From contig NZ_WPIK01000001.1 in the NCBI RefSeq assembly GCF_009754915.1, forward strand, positions 1 through 64,000: a DNA stretch of 64,000 nt, given 5' to 3'. The position numbers and the translations under genes are program-made. Below, piece by piece: positions 35,101-43,749 of this stretch (positions within the stretch are counted from its first letter, which is position 1; every line of letters starts with the position of its first letter). This stretch comes from Mucilaginibacter arboris. GTDB taxonomy: Bacteria > Bacteroidota > Bacteroidia > Sphingobacteriales > Sphingobacteriaceae. The notes beneath the pieces were generated by a model that saw nothing but the letters and a program-made list of their open reading frames with translations, made no database searches and had not been told where the DNA came from.

Positions 35101-36675
35101 ATGAAAAAAATATTGTTATGCCTGTTTCCGGCAGCTTTGGTAAGTTGTGCACAGGCACAAAAAACAAGCCCAGTTGAACAAAAATACGCTACGTATATTA
35201 CTGTTGATGATGCCAGAAAACACCTCAGCATTATCGCTTCAGATGCTTTTGAAGGGCGCGAAACCGGAAAACCAGGCGCAGAAAAAGCAGCAAACTATAT
35301 TGCAGGCGAGTTTAAAAAGCTGGGCTTGCAGGCCCCCAATAATGGTTCTTATTTTTTAGACGTTCCGTTAGAAGAAAATACACTAAAAGTAACTGCCTTC
35401 ACAGTAAATAATCAACCTTTTGAAAATGGTAAAGATTTTTTAATGCGTGGCATGTTTGGCAACACAGCTTTACATGTTACTGATGTCGTTTTTATTGGTT
35501 ACGGAACCCCGGAAGAATTGGGGACTACAGACATAACCGGTAAAGTTTTAGTTTGGATCAACGAAGATAAACCTGTAGCCGGTACAAATGCCAACACCAG
35601 TTACCGGATGAGTGCAACCAGAACGAAAATTGTAAGAGAATTGCAGAGCAAGCATCCTGCTGCTATTATAGCCGTAAATGCAGGCATTGCAGATGTACTT
35701 AAACGTTTTGGTTCAAGTTATACCGGCAGCACTTTAGCACTAAAAAAAGAAAATGCAGTACGGGCCCAACAGCAAGCTCCGGTTATCAATGTAACTACAG
35801 CTATTGCAGATCAATTGGTAAAAGCATCCGGACAAATTTTTGACCAGCTAAAAAAAGCATCGGCAGAAGGAAATGTTCCGGTCAAAGCATTAAAAGCAGA
35901 TTTTGCAATCAGTTATCACACAGAAACAAAACCTGCAAAGGCAGTTGATGTGGTAGGATTTTTACCAGGTGCAGATCCGAAACTGAAAGACGAAATCCTG
36001 GTATTTTCAGCCCATTATGATCATATTGGTTTAACAAAAAGCGGAACGGATAAAGTAAACAATGGTGCAGATGATGATGGTTCCGGCACTACCGGGATCC
36101 TTGAAATTGCACGCGCTTTTAGTCAGGCTAAAAAAGAAGGGCATGGCCCGCGCAGAAGTATTTTATTTTTAGGAAATGTGGGCGAAGAAAAAGGTTTGTT
36201 AGGTTCAGAATATTATACCGATCATCCGGTTTTTCCTTTAGGCCGTACTATTACCGATCTAAATATTGATATGATTGGCCGTACAGGTTACGAATATCAG
36301 GGAAAAGCTGATTCATCAAATTATGTTTATGTAATTGGTTCTGCTATGCTAAGTACTACTTTGCGTAAAGTTACCGAGGAAGTGAACAACAAGTACACCA
36401 AGCTGGATTTGGATTATAAATACGACGATCCGAACGACCCAAACCGTTTTTACTATCGTTCTGATCATTATAATTTTGCTAAACATGGCGTTCCAATTAT
36501 TTTTTATTTTGATGGCGAACACCAGGATTACCACCAGCCAAGCGACGAAGTAAGCAAGATCAACTTCCCAATGTTGGTAAAACGCGCGCAACTGGTTTTT
36601 TACACCGGCTGGAATTTAGCCAACCGGGATGAACGGCCTGCGGTAGATGTTAAAACCGAACAAGTACAACAATAA
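35101..36675 (+). CDS. M28 family zinc aminopeptidase, lipoprotein
   Basis: 524 residues from the ATG at 35101; the frame is open for 22 more codons upstream but these overlap rpiB. The N-terminus MKKILLCLFPAALVSCAQAQ is a signal peptide with LVSC, a possible lipobox, so the protein is probably anchored outside the cytoplasm. A PA-like insert (about 100-260) precedes the M28 peptidase domain (about 290-500). Zinc ligands and catalytic acids are visible in SAHYDHIG, NNGADDDGSGTTGI, NVGEEKGLLGSEYY, NIDMIGRT and HQDYHQPSDE. It would trim peptides in the periplasm. Confidence 0.93.
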   Translation: MKKILLCLFPAALVSCAQAQKTSPVEQKYATYITVDDARKHLSIIASDAFEGRETGKPGAEKAANYIAGEFKKLGLQAPNNGSYFLDVPLEENTLKVTAFTVNNQPFENGKDFLMRGMFGNTALHVTDVVFIGYGTPEELGTTDITGKVLVWINEDKPVAGTNANTSYRMSATRTKIVRELQSKHPAAIIAVNAGIADVLKRFGSSYTGSTLALKKENAVRAQQQAPVINVTTAIADQLVKASGQIFDQLKKASAEGNVPVKALKADFAISYHTETKPAKAVDVVGFLPGADPKLKDEILVFSAHYDHIGLTKSGTDKVNNGADDDGSGTTGILEIARAFSQAKKEGHGPRRSILFLGNVGEEKGLLGSEYYTDHPVFPLGRTITDLNIDMIGRTGYEYQGKADSSNYVYVIGSAMLSTTLRKVTEEVNNKYTKLDLDYKYDDPNDPNRFYYRSDHYNFAKHGVPIIFYFDGEHQDYHQPSDEVSKINFPMLVKRAQLVFYTGWNLANRDERPAVDVKTEQVQQ

Positions 36676-36684
36676 GTAAAAGCG

Positions 36685-36698
36685 ATACTGTTTTTACC
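36685..36698 (+). repeat. Iterated motif copy (GT type)
   Basis: ATACTGTTTTTACC followed by ACATAAAAATTAGC, between the M28 peptidase gene and the LutB-like gene. Confidence 0.72.
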
Positions 36699-36769
36699 AC
36701 ATAAAAATTAGCAAGCAGCAATTAAGCAACCTGATGGTGCGTTAAAAGCTAAATCCTTAATTTTACAGC

Positions 36770-38152
36770 ATGACCAAAACCGCTGAAGATTTTATTGCGA
36801 ATGCTGAAGTTAAAGCTTTTGATTTAAGGCACCGCAGTATTATCAATTATAATATTGGTAAATATGATGCAGCCGTTGCGAGAGGGATTACCCAACTGGC
36901 AAACCTGGAAAATGCCAAGCGCAAAGCACATGTAATCAAATGGAAAGTAATGGAAAACTTAGACAAATTATTGCCTGAGTTTGAAGCTAACTTCCAGCGC
37001 CGCGGTGGTAAAGTAATCTGGGCAAATGATGCAGAAGAAGCGACTAAAGAAATCCTGAATATTATCCAAAAATCAGGTGCAAAAACAGTAGTCAAATCTA
37101 AATCGATGGTTACGGAAGAAATTCACTTAAATGAATTTCTCGCAGAAAACAATATAGAAAGTTTAGAAACCGATCTGGGCGAATATATTGTACAATTGCT
37201 TGGTCAAAAACCATATCATATTGTTACACCGGCAATGCATCTATCCAAAGAAGATATTGCCAAACTTTTTAATGAACGTTTTGGTACGCCTATAGATGCT
37301 ACACCAGAACAATTAACGCTTAAAGCACGGGAATTGCTCCGTGCAAAATATGTTCATGCCGATATTGGTATTACGGGCGCTAACTTTTTAATTGCCGATT
37401 CCGGAAGCATCGCCATTACCGAAAATGAAGGCAATGCACGTTTGTGTACTACTTTCCCAAAAATCCATATTGCCATTGTTGGGATCGAAAAAATGATTCC
37501 TTCTCTAACTGATCTGGATTTGTTCTGGCCTTTGCTTTCCACACACGGAACCGGTCAAAATCTAACCGTTTATAATTCTATTTTAAGCGGCCCTCGACAA
37601 TCCAATGAAACCGACGGACCAGAAGAAATGTATGTAATTTTACTGGATAACGGCAGAACAAATTTATTAGCACAAAAAGACCAGCGGCAGGCTTTATACT
37701 GCATTCGTTGCGGGGCTTGTTTAAATGCTTGCCCGGTTTATAAAAACATTGGCGGCCATACTTACGAAACCACTTACAGCGGCCCTATCGGTTCTATCAT
37801 TACGCCTCACATGAAGGGAATGGAAGAGTTTAAGCATTTAAGTTATGCTTCCAGTTTGTGTGGTAAATGTTCCGAAGTTTGTCCCGTAAAAATTGATCTG
37901 CATAAAATGCTACTGCTAAACCGGAGGGATGCTGTTAAAAGTGACCTTAGTCCGATCAAAGAAAAATGGGGTTGGGCAATTTGGAAAAGAGGAATGTTAA
38001 GTAGGAAATTAACCGATTACTTCAATGGCAAAACCAAAAATTTCTTTTTAAAATTTCTTTTTAAAAACACTTGGGGACATTTACGGGAAATGCCCGAAGT
38101 AGCACAAAAATCTTTCAGTCAGCAATGGCAGGAAAAAAACGAGGAAGAATAG
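36770..38152 (+). CDS. LutB/LldF-type iron-sulfur protein
   Basis: 460 residues. The N-terminal LUD domain (about 60-285) includes KTVVKSKSMVTEEIHLNEFL; the C-terminal ferredoxin-like part has two clusters: C311-x2-C314-x2-C317-x3-C321 and C364-x2-C367-x3-C371. LutB works with LutA and LutC in lactate oxidation. Neither lutA nor lutC is adjacent here, so either they are elsewhere or the protein serves another electron-transfer task. Both cluster sites look complete. Confidence 0.9.
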   Translation: MTKTAEDFIANAEVKAFDLRHRSIINYNIGKYDAAVARGITQLANLENAKRKAHVIKWKVMENLDKLLPEFEANFQRRGGKVIWANDAEEATKEILNIIQKSGAKTVVKSKSMVTEEIHLNEFLAENNIESLETDLGEYIVQLLGQKPYHIVTPAMHLSKEDIAKLFNERFGTPIDATPEQLTLKARELLRAKYVHADIGITGANFLIADSGSIAITENEGNARLCTTFPKIHIAIVGIEKMIPSLTDLDLFWPLLSTHGTGQNLTVYNSILSGPRQSNETDGPEEMYVILLDNGRTNLLAQKDQRQALYCIRCGACLNACPVYKNIGGHTYETTYSGPIGSIITPHMKGMEEFKHLSYASSLCGKCSEVCPVKIDLHKMLLLNRRDAVKSDLSPIKEKWGWAIWKRGMLSRKLTDYFNGKTKNFFLKFLFKNTWGHLREMPEVAQKSFSQQWQEKNEEE

Positions 38153-38156
38153 ATTA

Positions 38157-38221
38157 GTTGATAGTTCATGGTTCATTGCCCGCTACTATTAACCATAAAC
38201 TATCAGCTATGAACTATCAAC
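38157..38221. repeat. Imperfectly nested inverted repeat
   Basis: GTTGATAGTTCAT (38157-38169) and ATGAACTATCAAC (38209-38221) are a perfect 13-bp inverted pair; ATGGTT and AACCAT nest inside, and ACTATCAGCTATGAACTATCAACC repeats the theme. It directly follows the LutB-like stop and might terminate it, but there is no T-run, so it looks more like a dispersed palindromic spacer element. Confidence 0.65.
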
Positions 38222-38256
38222 CATAACCATTCATCTTCCTCAAAAACAAAAACTAT

Positions 38257-38802
38257 ATGCGCAAAATTACACTCAATATTGCTACCAGTTTAGATGGTTT
38301 CATTGAAGGGCCGCACGGTGAAATTGATTGGTGTTTAAACGACCAGGATTACGGCTTAACAGAGTTTTCTGAAGATACCGATGCTTTGTTTATGGGCAGA
38401 AAAAGTTACGAGCTGATCCTACAGGTTGGTTTAGGTTTTTTTGAAGATAAAACCCTTTATGTTTTTTCGGATACGCTTGTTCCGGATGAACACTTTGGTA
38501 TCAAAATTATCCGCCGTGCTAATTTTGTGTCTTTTGTGCAGGACTTCCGCGAGCAGGAAGGCAAGAATATCTGGCTGTTTGGAGGCGCCGGTTTGGTTGC
38601 TTCTTTTATGGCAGAAAACTTAGTGGATGAATTTTTAATTTCTGTACATCCGTTAATTTTAGGCGGCGGAAAACTATTATTTCAAAATGTAAAAGATAAA
38701 GTTGATTTAATGTTGATCGACAGTCATGTATATTCCAGTGGTTTAATTCAATTAAAATATATTATTCCGCCAAAGTTCGATTTAAGTATGTTAGATATGT
38801 GA
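38257..38802 (+). CDS. Dihydrofolate reductase-like (RibD_C) family protein
   Basis: 181 residues. RKITLNIATSLDGFIEGPHGEIDW is the family's entrance, LFMGRKSYELIL near 45 and IWLFGGAGLVASFM near 108 form the NADPH site, and LVDEFLISVHPLILGGGKLLF is the typical C-terminal strand. Members of this RibD C-terminal domain family resemble dihydrofolate and riboflavin-pathway reductases, but stand-alone copies like this have no known substrate. Confidence 0.88.
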   Translation: MRKITLNIATSLDGFIEGPHGEIDWCLNDQDYGLTEFSEDTDALFMGRKSYELILQVGLGFFEDKTLYVFSDTLVPDEHFGIKIIRRANFVSFVQDFREQEGKNIWLFGGAGLVASFMAENLVDEFLISVHPLILGGGKLLFQNVKDKVDLMLIDSHVYSSGLIQLKYIIPPKFDLSMLDM

Positions 38803-38817
38803 GAAGATTTCTAAATT

Positions 38818-39432
38818 CTAACTTGCTTTCACCAGTTCCACTTCTGCAACCGGGTTAAACAAGTAAACTCTGTTGGTACTTACTTCCACACAGCGATAAC
38901 GTTTCCGCAAAAGTTCTTCCCTGCGGAAAACCCTTCCGTCTTTCCATTTAAATAAACCGTTAGCCGGAATTTTTTCTACGGAAATTACCAATGCTTCTTT
39001 TACATCATAATTTTTAAGAGCGCGAAATAACGTCAGATCAGAACAACTTGAAGCAGCCGGATTATCTAAATAATTGCTGATAGCGCGTTTAATATCCGGA
39101 GGAAAAATCTCCAGATCAAAAAACGGTTTCATCATTCTTTTAAAGTTGCTTTTCCATTCAGTTCCATGTGGTTTTGCTTTATGCTGATGCTGGTCCCAGG
39201 TGTATAAATGTGCAAATTCATGTACGGTTGTAACTAAAAAAGCGTAAGCATTCAGGTTATAATTAACCGAAATACGATGTCCTTTTCCATCAAAAGGCGA
39301 ACGGTAATCGCCAAATTTAGTTCCACGGTTGCGGGAAACTTTAAACTCGCACTGAAAATAATCAATCCATTTTGCAATTACCGGTGCAGCAGCATCGGGA
39401 AGGTATTGCTTTAAAATCTCGGTTTTATCCAC
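38818..39432 (-). CDS. SprT-like zinc metalloprotease domain protein
   Basis: 204 residues. The HEFAHLYTW stretch gives the HExxH zinc motif near residue 90, followed by a downstream histidine in KAKPHGTEWKSNF, the SprT pattern. A C-terminal stretch (about 130-204) is basic and would be the nucleic-acid-binding tail. SprT-like proteins are related to the DNA-protein crosslink protease SPRTN, but bacterial roles are unproven. It is 16 bp downstream of feoB on the same strand. Confidence 0.85.
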   Translation of the reverse strand: MDKTEILKQYLPDAAAPVIAKWIDYFQCEFKVSRNRGTKFGDYRSPFDGKGHRISVNYNLNAYAFLVTTVHEFAHLYTWDQHQHKAKPHGTEWKSNFKRMMKPFFDLEIFPPDIKRAISNYLDNPAASSCSDLTLFRALKNYDVKEALVISVEKIPANGLFKWKDGRVFRREELLRKRYRCVEVSTNRVYLFNPVAEVELVKAS

Positions 39433-39448
39433 GCTGTAAAATCGTGAA

Positions 39449-41566
39449 TTATTTTAACAAATGGAAAGTAATAAAACTGGCTGCATAAGCCAGAACAGTC
39501 ATGTAAGTAAACTGAATTACCGGCCATTTCCATTCTTTAGTTTCCCGATAAACAACCGCAACGGTGCTGGCGCATTGCATGGCAAAAGCGTAAAACATCA
39601 TGAGCGACATGGCAACTGCAAAAGTAAATACGGGCAAACCGGTTTCAGGATTTCGGGCATGTTTCATTTTATCCAACACAGAATCCAATTTATCAGCATT
39701 GCCATCAACACTATAAATGGTTGCCATCGTTCCTACAAAAACTTCGCGTGCAGCAACAGAAGTTATTAAAGCGATACCGATTTTCCAATCAAAACCTAAA
39801 GGACGAATTGCAGGTTCTATAGCATGGCCCAAAATACCGGCATAAGAATTTTCCAGCTTATCGGTTGCTTTCAAATGTTCTAATTCTACTGCTGATTTTT
39901 TGCCGGTAAAAGAAGCATTGCTATATTTCTGGTCAATCTGCTCCATCCGTTTTCCCGGCCCGTACGAAGCCATCACCCATAAAATAATAGAAACGGCAAT
40001 AATTACTTTTCCAGCCTGGATTACAAACGTTTTTGATCTTTCGTACATCGTTAGCCCAACATTTTTCCAACGTGGCATACGGTAAACGGGTAATTCCATA
40101 ATAAAGTAACCGCGTTCCCGGCTTTTCAAGATCAGTTTAAAAACCCAGGCAACTATAACTGCCGAAACAACACTAAACAAGTACATGGCCATCATGGCAA
40201 TTCCCTGCAAATTAAAAACCCACCAGATATTACGGTTGGGTACAACCAGCGAAATAAGCAAAGTATAAACCGGCAAACGTGCAGAACAGGTAATTAAAGG
40301 CGTAACCATAATGGTAATCATGCGGTCTTTCCAGTTTTCGATGGTACGCGTGCTCATAATGGAAGGAACGGCACAGGCAAAACCACCAATCAGCGGTACA
40401 ACAGATTTTCCGTTTAAACCTACTTTACGCATGATGCGATCCATCATGAACGTAACTCGCGACATATAACCGGTATCTTCCAGAATCGAAATAAAAGCGA
40501 AAAGAATAGCGATTTGCGGGATGAAAACCAGTACGCCACTTAAACCGGCAATTACACCATCAAGCAATAAACTGGTTAGCGGACCAGCAGGAAGTGTTTT
40601 GTGAAGGATGGAAGTTAGCCAGGTAAATAAATTTTCGATCAGTGCCATTGGATAAGCTGACCAGGAAAAGATGGCCTGGAAAATGAACATCAGGATGGCA
40701 AAGAAAATAACGAAACCGAAAATTCTATGGGTAAGGACTTTGTCTATTTTGTTGCTGTAACTTTCTTCTTCAGCAAAATGATCTTTTCGGGTTACAACAT
40801 CAAACAGCACATCGTTAATAAAATTATAACGGGCAATGGTTTCTGTAGCCTGCGATTTTTGAGAGTGAAAAGAGAATTCTTGCTCTAAATTTTCAATTCG
40901 GTCGCTTTGCTGTGGCGATAAAAACGGAAGATGTTCATGCTGATGAGCTAATTGTAACGCGAAATAATTGTTATCAACCTTGATTTCTTCACGGATACTA
41001 CTGATTAATTCCGGAGCTAACTGCTCTACATCAATTGTATCTTCCTGCAAAGCAAAACGATTTGCAAAACTGATTGCTTCTTTTAGCTTGTCAATTCCTT
41101 CGGCTTTACGGGCAGAAATGGGAACAACCGGAACGCCTAATTTTTTTGAAAGCAGGTTGAGGTTAATTTCCAGTCCTGATTTTTTGGCCATGTCCATCAT
41201 GTTCAAGGCCACAATAACCGGAACTTTTAAATCTGCAACCTGTGTATAAAGCAGCAGGTTTCGTTTTAAATTAGATGCATCTAAAACAACAATTACGAGA
41301 TCAGGATGGTGAGGATTGGAATGATCGGCCAGAACAGAAAAAACGATAGATTCGTCTTTGCTTTTTGGGTACAAACTGTACGTGCCCGGAAGGTCTATAA
41401 TTTCGCCACGGCGGCCATCGCTTAAATTACAGAAGCCGGTTTTTTTATCAACCGTAACACCAGGGAAATTGCCAACTTTTTGATTGAGGCCGGTCAGAAC
41501 ATTAAAAAGCGTGGATTTACCAGTGTTAGGGTTTCCTACTAATGCAACTTTTAAATCAGCCTTCAA
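39449..41566 (-). CDS. feoB: Ferrous iron transporter FeoB
   Basis: 705 residues. The N-terminal GTPase domain shows GNPNTGKSTLFN (G1), DLPGTYSL (G3) and NMMDMAKK (G4); a helical spacer follows (about 170-285), then about ten membrane helices with two Gate motifs including LIGGFACAVPSIMSTRTI and ITCSARLPVYTLLIS, where the cysteines lie. It imports Fe2+. feoA starts 6 bp upstream, so feoAB is an operon. Motif copies lie at 39905 (in codons NASFTG) and, weaker, 41073. Confidence 0.97.
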   Translation of the reverse strand: MKADLKVALVGNPNTGKSTLFNVLTGLNQKVGNFPGVTVDKKTGFCNLSDGRRGEIIDLPGTYSLYPKSKDESIVFSVLADHSNPHHPDLVIVVLDASNLKRNLLLYTQVADLKVPVIVALNMMDMAKKSGLEINLNLLSKKLGVPVVPISARKAEGIDKLKEAISFANRFALQEDTIDVEQLAPELISSIREEIKVDNNYFALQLAHQHEHLPFLSPQQSDRIENLEQEFSFHSQKSQATETIARYNFINDVLFDVVTRKDHFAEEESYSNKIDKVLTHRIFGFVIFFAILMFIFQAIFSWSAYPMALIENLFTWLTSILHKTLPAGPLTSLLLDGVIAGLSGVLVFIPQIAILFAFISILEDTGYMSRVTFMMDRIMRKVGLNGKSVVPLIGGFACAVPSIMSTRTIENWKDRMITIMVTPLITCSARLPVYTLLISLVVPNRNIWWVFNLQGIAMMAMYLFSVVSAVIVAWVFKLILKSRERGYFIMELPVYRMPRWKNVGLTMYERSKTFVIQAGKVIIAVSIILWVMASYGPGKRMEQIDQKYSNASFTGKKSAVELEHLKATDKLENSYAGILGHAIEPAIRPLGFDWKIGIALITSVAAREVFVGTMATIYSVDGNADKLDSVLDKMKHARNPETGLPVFTFAVAMSLMMFYAFAMQCASTVAVVYRETKEWKWPVIQFTYMTVLAYAASFITFHLLK

Positions 41567-41572
41567 CTCAAA

Positions 41573-41788
41573 TTATTGTAATATTATGGTAGATGCTTCG
41601 CGTTTGCGCAAACTTAACTGGTAACCGGAAACGTTGACCGCAATTGGGTCTCCCAACGGTGCAACCCTTTGTATGCTGATTTCTTCGCCTGGCAAACAAC
41701 CCATTTCCATTAATTTAACAGACATTTCCAGATCAGTAAATTCTTTGATAATACCTTTTTTGCCTATTGTTAATTGCGAAAGCTTCAT
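41573..41788 (-). CDS. feoA: Ferrous iron transport protein A
   Basis: 71-residue SH3-like protein that helps FeoB. KLSQLTIGKKGIIKEF, MGCLPGEEISIQRVAPLGDP and YQLSLRKREASTIIL fit the FeoA family and length. It precedes feoB with a 6-bp gap. Confidence 0.95.
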   Translation of the reverse strand: MKLSQLTIGKKGIIKEFTDLEMSVKLMEMGCLPGEEISIQRVAPLGDPIAVNVSGYQLSLRKREASTIILQ

Positions 41789-41867
41789 GAATACAAATTA
41801 TAGTGTAAAGCTATACCTTATTTAAATTAAATCCAAATAAGATTTAATAATCTTTGTGTAAATATAC

Positions 41868-41881
41868 ATGCTTCTTTTACA
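41868..41881 (+). repeat. Iterated motif copy (TC type)
   Basis: ATGCTTCTTTTACA followed by GGTAAAAAATTGAGG in the spacer upstream of feoA. Confidence 0.68.
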
Positions 41882-41916
41882 GGTAAAAAATTGAGGAACA
41901 GCAAATAAAAGCAGTG

Positions 41917-42051
41917 CTATTTTTGCTGAAAGGAATCGTACCGGAAATGCGGGCAGTTGCATTTCTTTTTAAATAAACCGCAGGAAGAGAAGGACAGCGA
42001 AGCACAAAAAAACAGTGCTAAAAGAAGCTTATTTACTTTTTGATACCGCAT
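41917..42051 (-). CDS. Small lipoprotein, 44 residues
   Basis: Reading from ATG 42051, which lies inside the last codons of the vanZ-like gene, to TAG 41917-41919 gives a 44-residue frame starting MRYQKVNKLLLALFFCASLS. It is a good lipoprotein signal peptide with FSSC as the lipobox at Cys24, followed by a short GLFKKKCNCPHF tail with a Cys-x-Cys-Pro pattern. The 23-nt overlap with the upstream gene and the signal peptide argue that it is real. I do not recognise a family; a membrane-tethered short peptide with a C-x-C could bind metal, but that is inference. Confidence 0.72.
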   Translation of the reverse strand: MRYQKVNKLLLALFFCASLSFSSCGLFKKKCNCPHFRYDSFQQK

Positions 42052-42421
42052 AAGTAGTAACTAAAACACTAAAAATTGCCATTAACGAACCCAAAAGATC
42101 ACAAAAAAGATCGGCCCATTCTGCGCTTCGGTAAGTAAACACTTTGAGTTGCAAAACTTCTATCAATCCTCCAAACAAAAACATGATCAAAATTATGCTG
42201 ATAAAAACAGCAGCAGAAAATTTGAAATGTCCTTGTTTACGTATCAGCCCGTAAAAAGTAAGTACCGTAAGCACAAAAAACAAACCCGTATGGGTAAGCT
42301 TATCAAAGCCTTTAAAAAACAAGTGCGATTCGCCTGCTTTGCCTAAAGAAACACAGCAAATTATTAGAATAAATAAGGCCCACAATAAAGTAAGCCATTG
42401 ATATTTTAATAGTTTTTGCAT
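42029..42421 (-). CDS. VanZ-like family membrane protein
   Basis: 130 residues with four membrane helices. FKGFDKLTHTGLFFVLTVLTFYG and FLFGGLIEVLQLKVFTYRSAEWADLFCDLLGS (shortened in thought: GLIEVLQ and ADLFCDLLGS) are the VanZ-like signature. VanZ gives teicoplanin resistance in enterococci, but this broad family has no defined role in Bacteroidota. It begins on the last base of the gcvH stop codon (TAATG), so translation is coupled. Confidence 0.85.
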   Translation of the reverse strand: MQKLLKYQWLTLLWALFILIICCVSLGKAGESHLFFKGFDKLTHTGLFFVLTVLTFYGLIRKQGHFKFSAAVFISIILIMFLFGGLIEVLQLKVFTYRSAEWADLFCDLLGSLMAIFSVLVTTYAVSKSK

Positions 42422-42801
42422 TAAGCGCCTACCAATGCTTTGTATTGTTCGGCAGATAAAAGCTCATTGAGTTCTGCTGTATCTGTTATCGTAATTTTAA
42501 CCATCCAGCCTTTGCCAAAAGGATCAGAATTAACCAGTTCGGGGTTTGCATCCAAATCAGTATTTACTTCTAAAACTTCTCCGCTAACGGGCATAAATAA
42601 ATCAGAAACTGTTTTTACCGCTTCAACGGTACCAAATATACCTTCTTTGGCAACCTGCTCGCCAACGGTGTTGATATCAACATAAACAATATCGCCCAGT
42701 TCGTGCTGTGCAAAATCTGTAATGCCAATATAGGCAGTATTGCCCTCAACCCTAACCCACTCATGATCTTTGGTGTATTTTAACTCTAAAGGAAAATTCA
42801 T
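42421..42801 (-). CDS. gcvH: Glycine cleavage system H protein
   Basis: 126-residue lipoyl carrier. [32 protein letters not shown] is the family entrance, and the lipoylated lysine is K63 in [13 protein letters not shown]. It shuttles the aminomethyl group from GcvP to GcvT (gcvT is at 16359). It leads a small operon gcvH-vanZ-lipoprotein. Confidence 0.97.
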   Translation of the reverse strand: MNFPLELKYTKDHEWVRVEGNTAYIGITDFAQHELGDIVYVDINTVGEQVAKEGIFGTVEAVKTVSDLFMPVSGEVLEVNTDLDANPELVNSDPFGKGWMVKITITDTAELNELLSAEQYKALVGA

Positions 42802-42814
42802 GTTGTTTTTTTCT

Positions 42815-42822
42815 CAAAAATA
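42815..42822 (-). promoter_or_regulatory. Candidate gcvH promoter -7 box
   Basis: Minus-strand TATTTTTG fits TAnnTTTG 14 nt upstream of the gcvH ATG. The -33 element is not clear, so this is tentative. Confidence 0.4.
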
Positions 42823-42906
42823 ACAAAAAACAGCATTAGAAACTGAACACTTAAATTTAAAAGAATGAATATTGTCTAAATAATAAGACATTTTAAAATT
42901 TAGGGC

Positions 42907-42920
42907 GATAAAAACAGTAT
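42907..42920 (-). repeat. Iterated motif copy (GT type)
   Basis: Minus-strand ATACTGTTTTTATC followed by GCCCTAAATTTTAAA in the 297-bp divergent spacer between gcvH and the barrel gene. Nothing else recognisable was found in this spacer apart from AT-rich stretches that should contain both promoters. Confidence 0.72.
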
Positions 42921-43098
42921 TAGATTTATCGTCATTCTATTTCCTATAAATCAATTCGCTATGCAATAGAAGCATTTATTTTTCCCTTACAGAAAGTCAT
43001 CTAAATATTATTTTCGATTAACAAATTAATAAAAATAAAAACTTTTGAATTTTAGTATAGTTATTGTATACAGTACTAAAAAATAAAAAACTACTACT

Positions 43099-43674
43099 AT
43101 GAAAAAGATTACATTAGCAGCATTAGCATTGTTTGGGTTGATATTTTCTGCAAAAGCACAAATTCAAAAAGGCAATGTTTTAATTGGCGGAGATCTGGCA
43201 AACTTACAGTTAGGCTTGGATAATCCCACCAGTTTTACCGGTACTCTATCTCCAAGAGCAGCTTGGTTTATTAAAGATAATGTTGCATTAGGTGGTTATG
43301 CAAGTTTTGGAGTTGGAACCACAAAAGGAAAGGGTACAGACGTTAACTATGGTATTGGTGCTTTAGGCAGGATTTACTCTGGAGCGGGAACAGAAATAGT
43401 TAAACATGGCCGCTTTTTCGGAGAAGCTAATGTTGGTTTTGAGGGCGATAACCCAATTGCAGGTGGATCAACCAATGGATTAGGTTTTGGAGTAGGTCCA
43501 GGATTCGCTTATTTTGTTACACCAAGCATCGGTTTAGAGACTTTACTTAAATACAATGGTATCGTAGGTTTTGGTGGCAATACTTATACTAACAATTTAA
43601 GCTTAAACTTCGGTTTCCAGGTTTATTTGCCAGGAAAAGCTACAGCAAGAAAAGTTAGAAATGATGTAAAATAG
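43099..43674 (+). CDS. Outer-membrane beta-barrel protein
   Basis: 191 residues with a cleavable signal peptide (MKKITLAALALFGLIFSAKA, cut before QIQKG). The rest alternates short beta strands rich in Gly, Phe and Asn (for example GFGVGPGFAYFVTPSIGLETLL), ending in NLSLNFGFQVYLPG, typical of small OmpA/OprF-like eight-strand barrels. The final 12 residues are charged. No specific ligand can be inferred. It stands alone with its own long upstream spacer and a terminator downstream. Confidence 0.85.
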   Translation: MKKITLAALALFGLIFSAKAQIQKGNVLIGGDLANLQLGLDNPTSFTGTLSPRAAWFIKDNVALGGYASFGVGTTKGKGTDVNYGIGALGRIYSGAGTEIVKHGRFFGEANVGFEGDNPIAGGSTNGLGFGVGPGFAYFVTPSIGLETLLKYNGIVGFGGNTYTNNLSLNFGFQVYLPGKATARKVRNDVK

Positions 43675-43697
43675 TTCTAACAATTTTATTTAATACG

Positions 43698-43730
43698 AAA
43701 AGCATGCTCTTAAACAGGCATGCTTTTTTT
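43698..43730. terminator. Bidirectional terminator
   Basis: AAAAGCATGC (43698-43707) and GCATGCTTTTTTT (43718-43730) form a perfect stem with a T-run, between the barrel gene and the converging sprA. Confidence 0.85.
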
Positions 43731-43749
43731 ATGCACCTAAAATCAGCAA

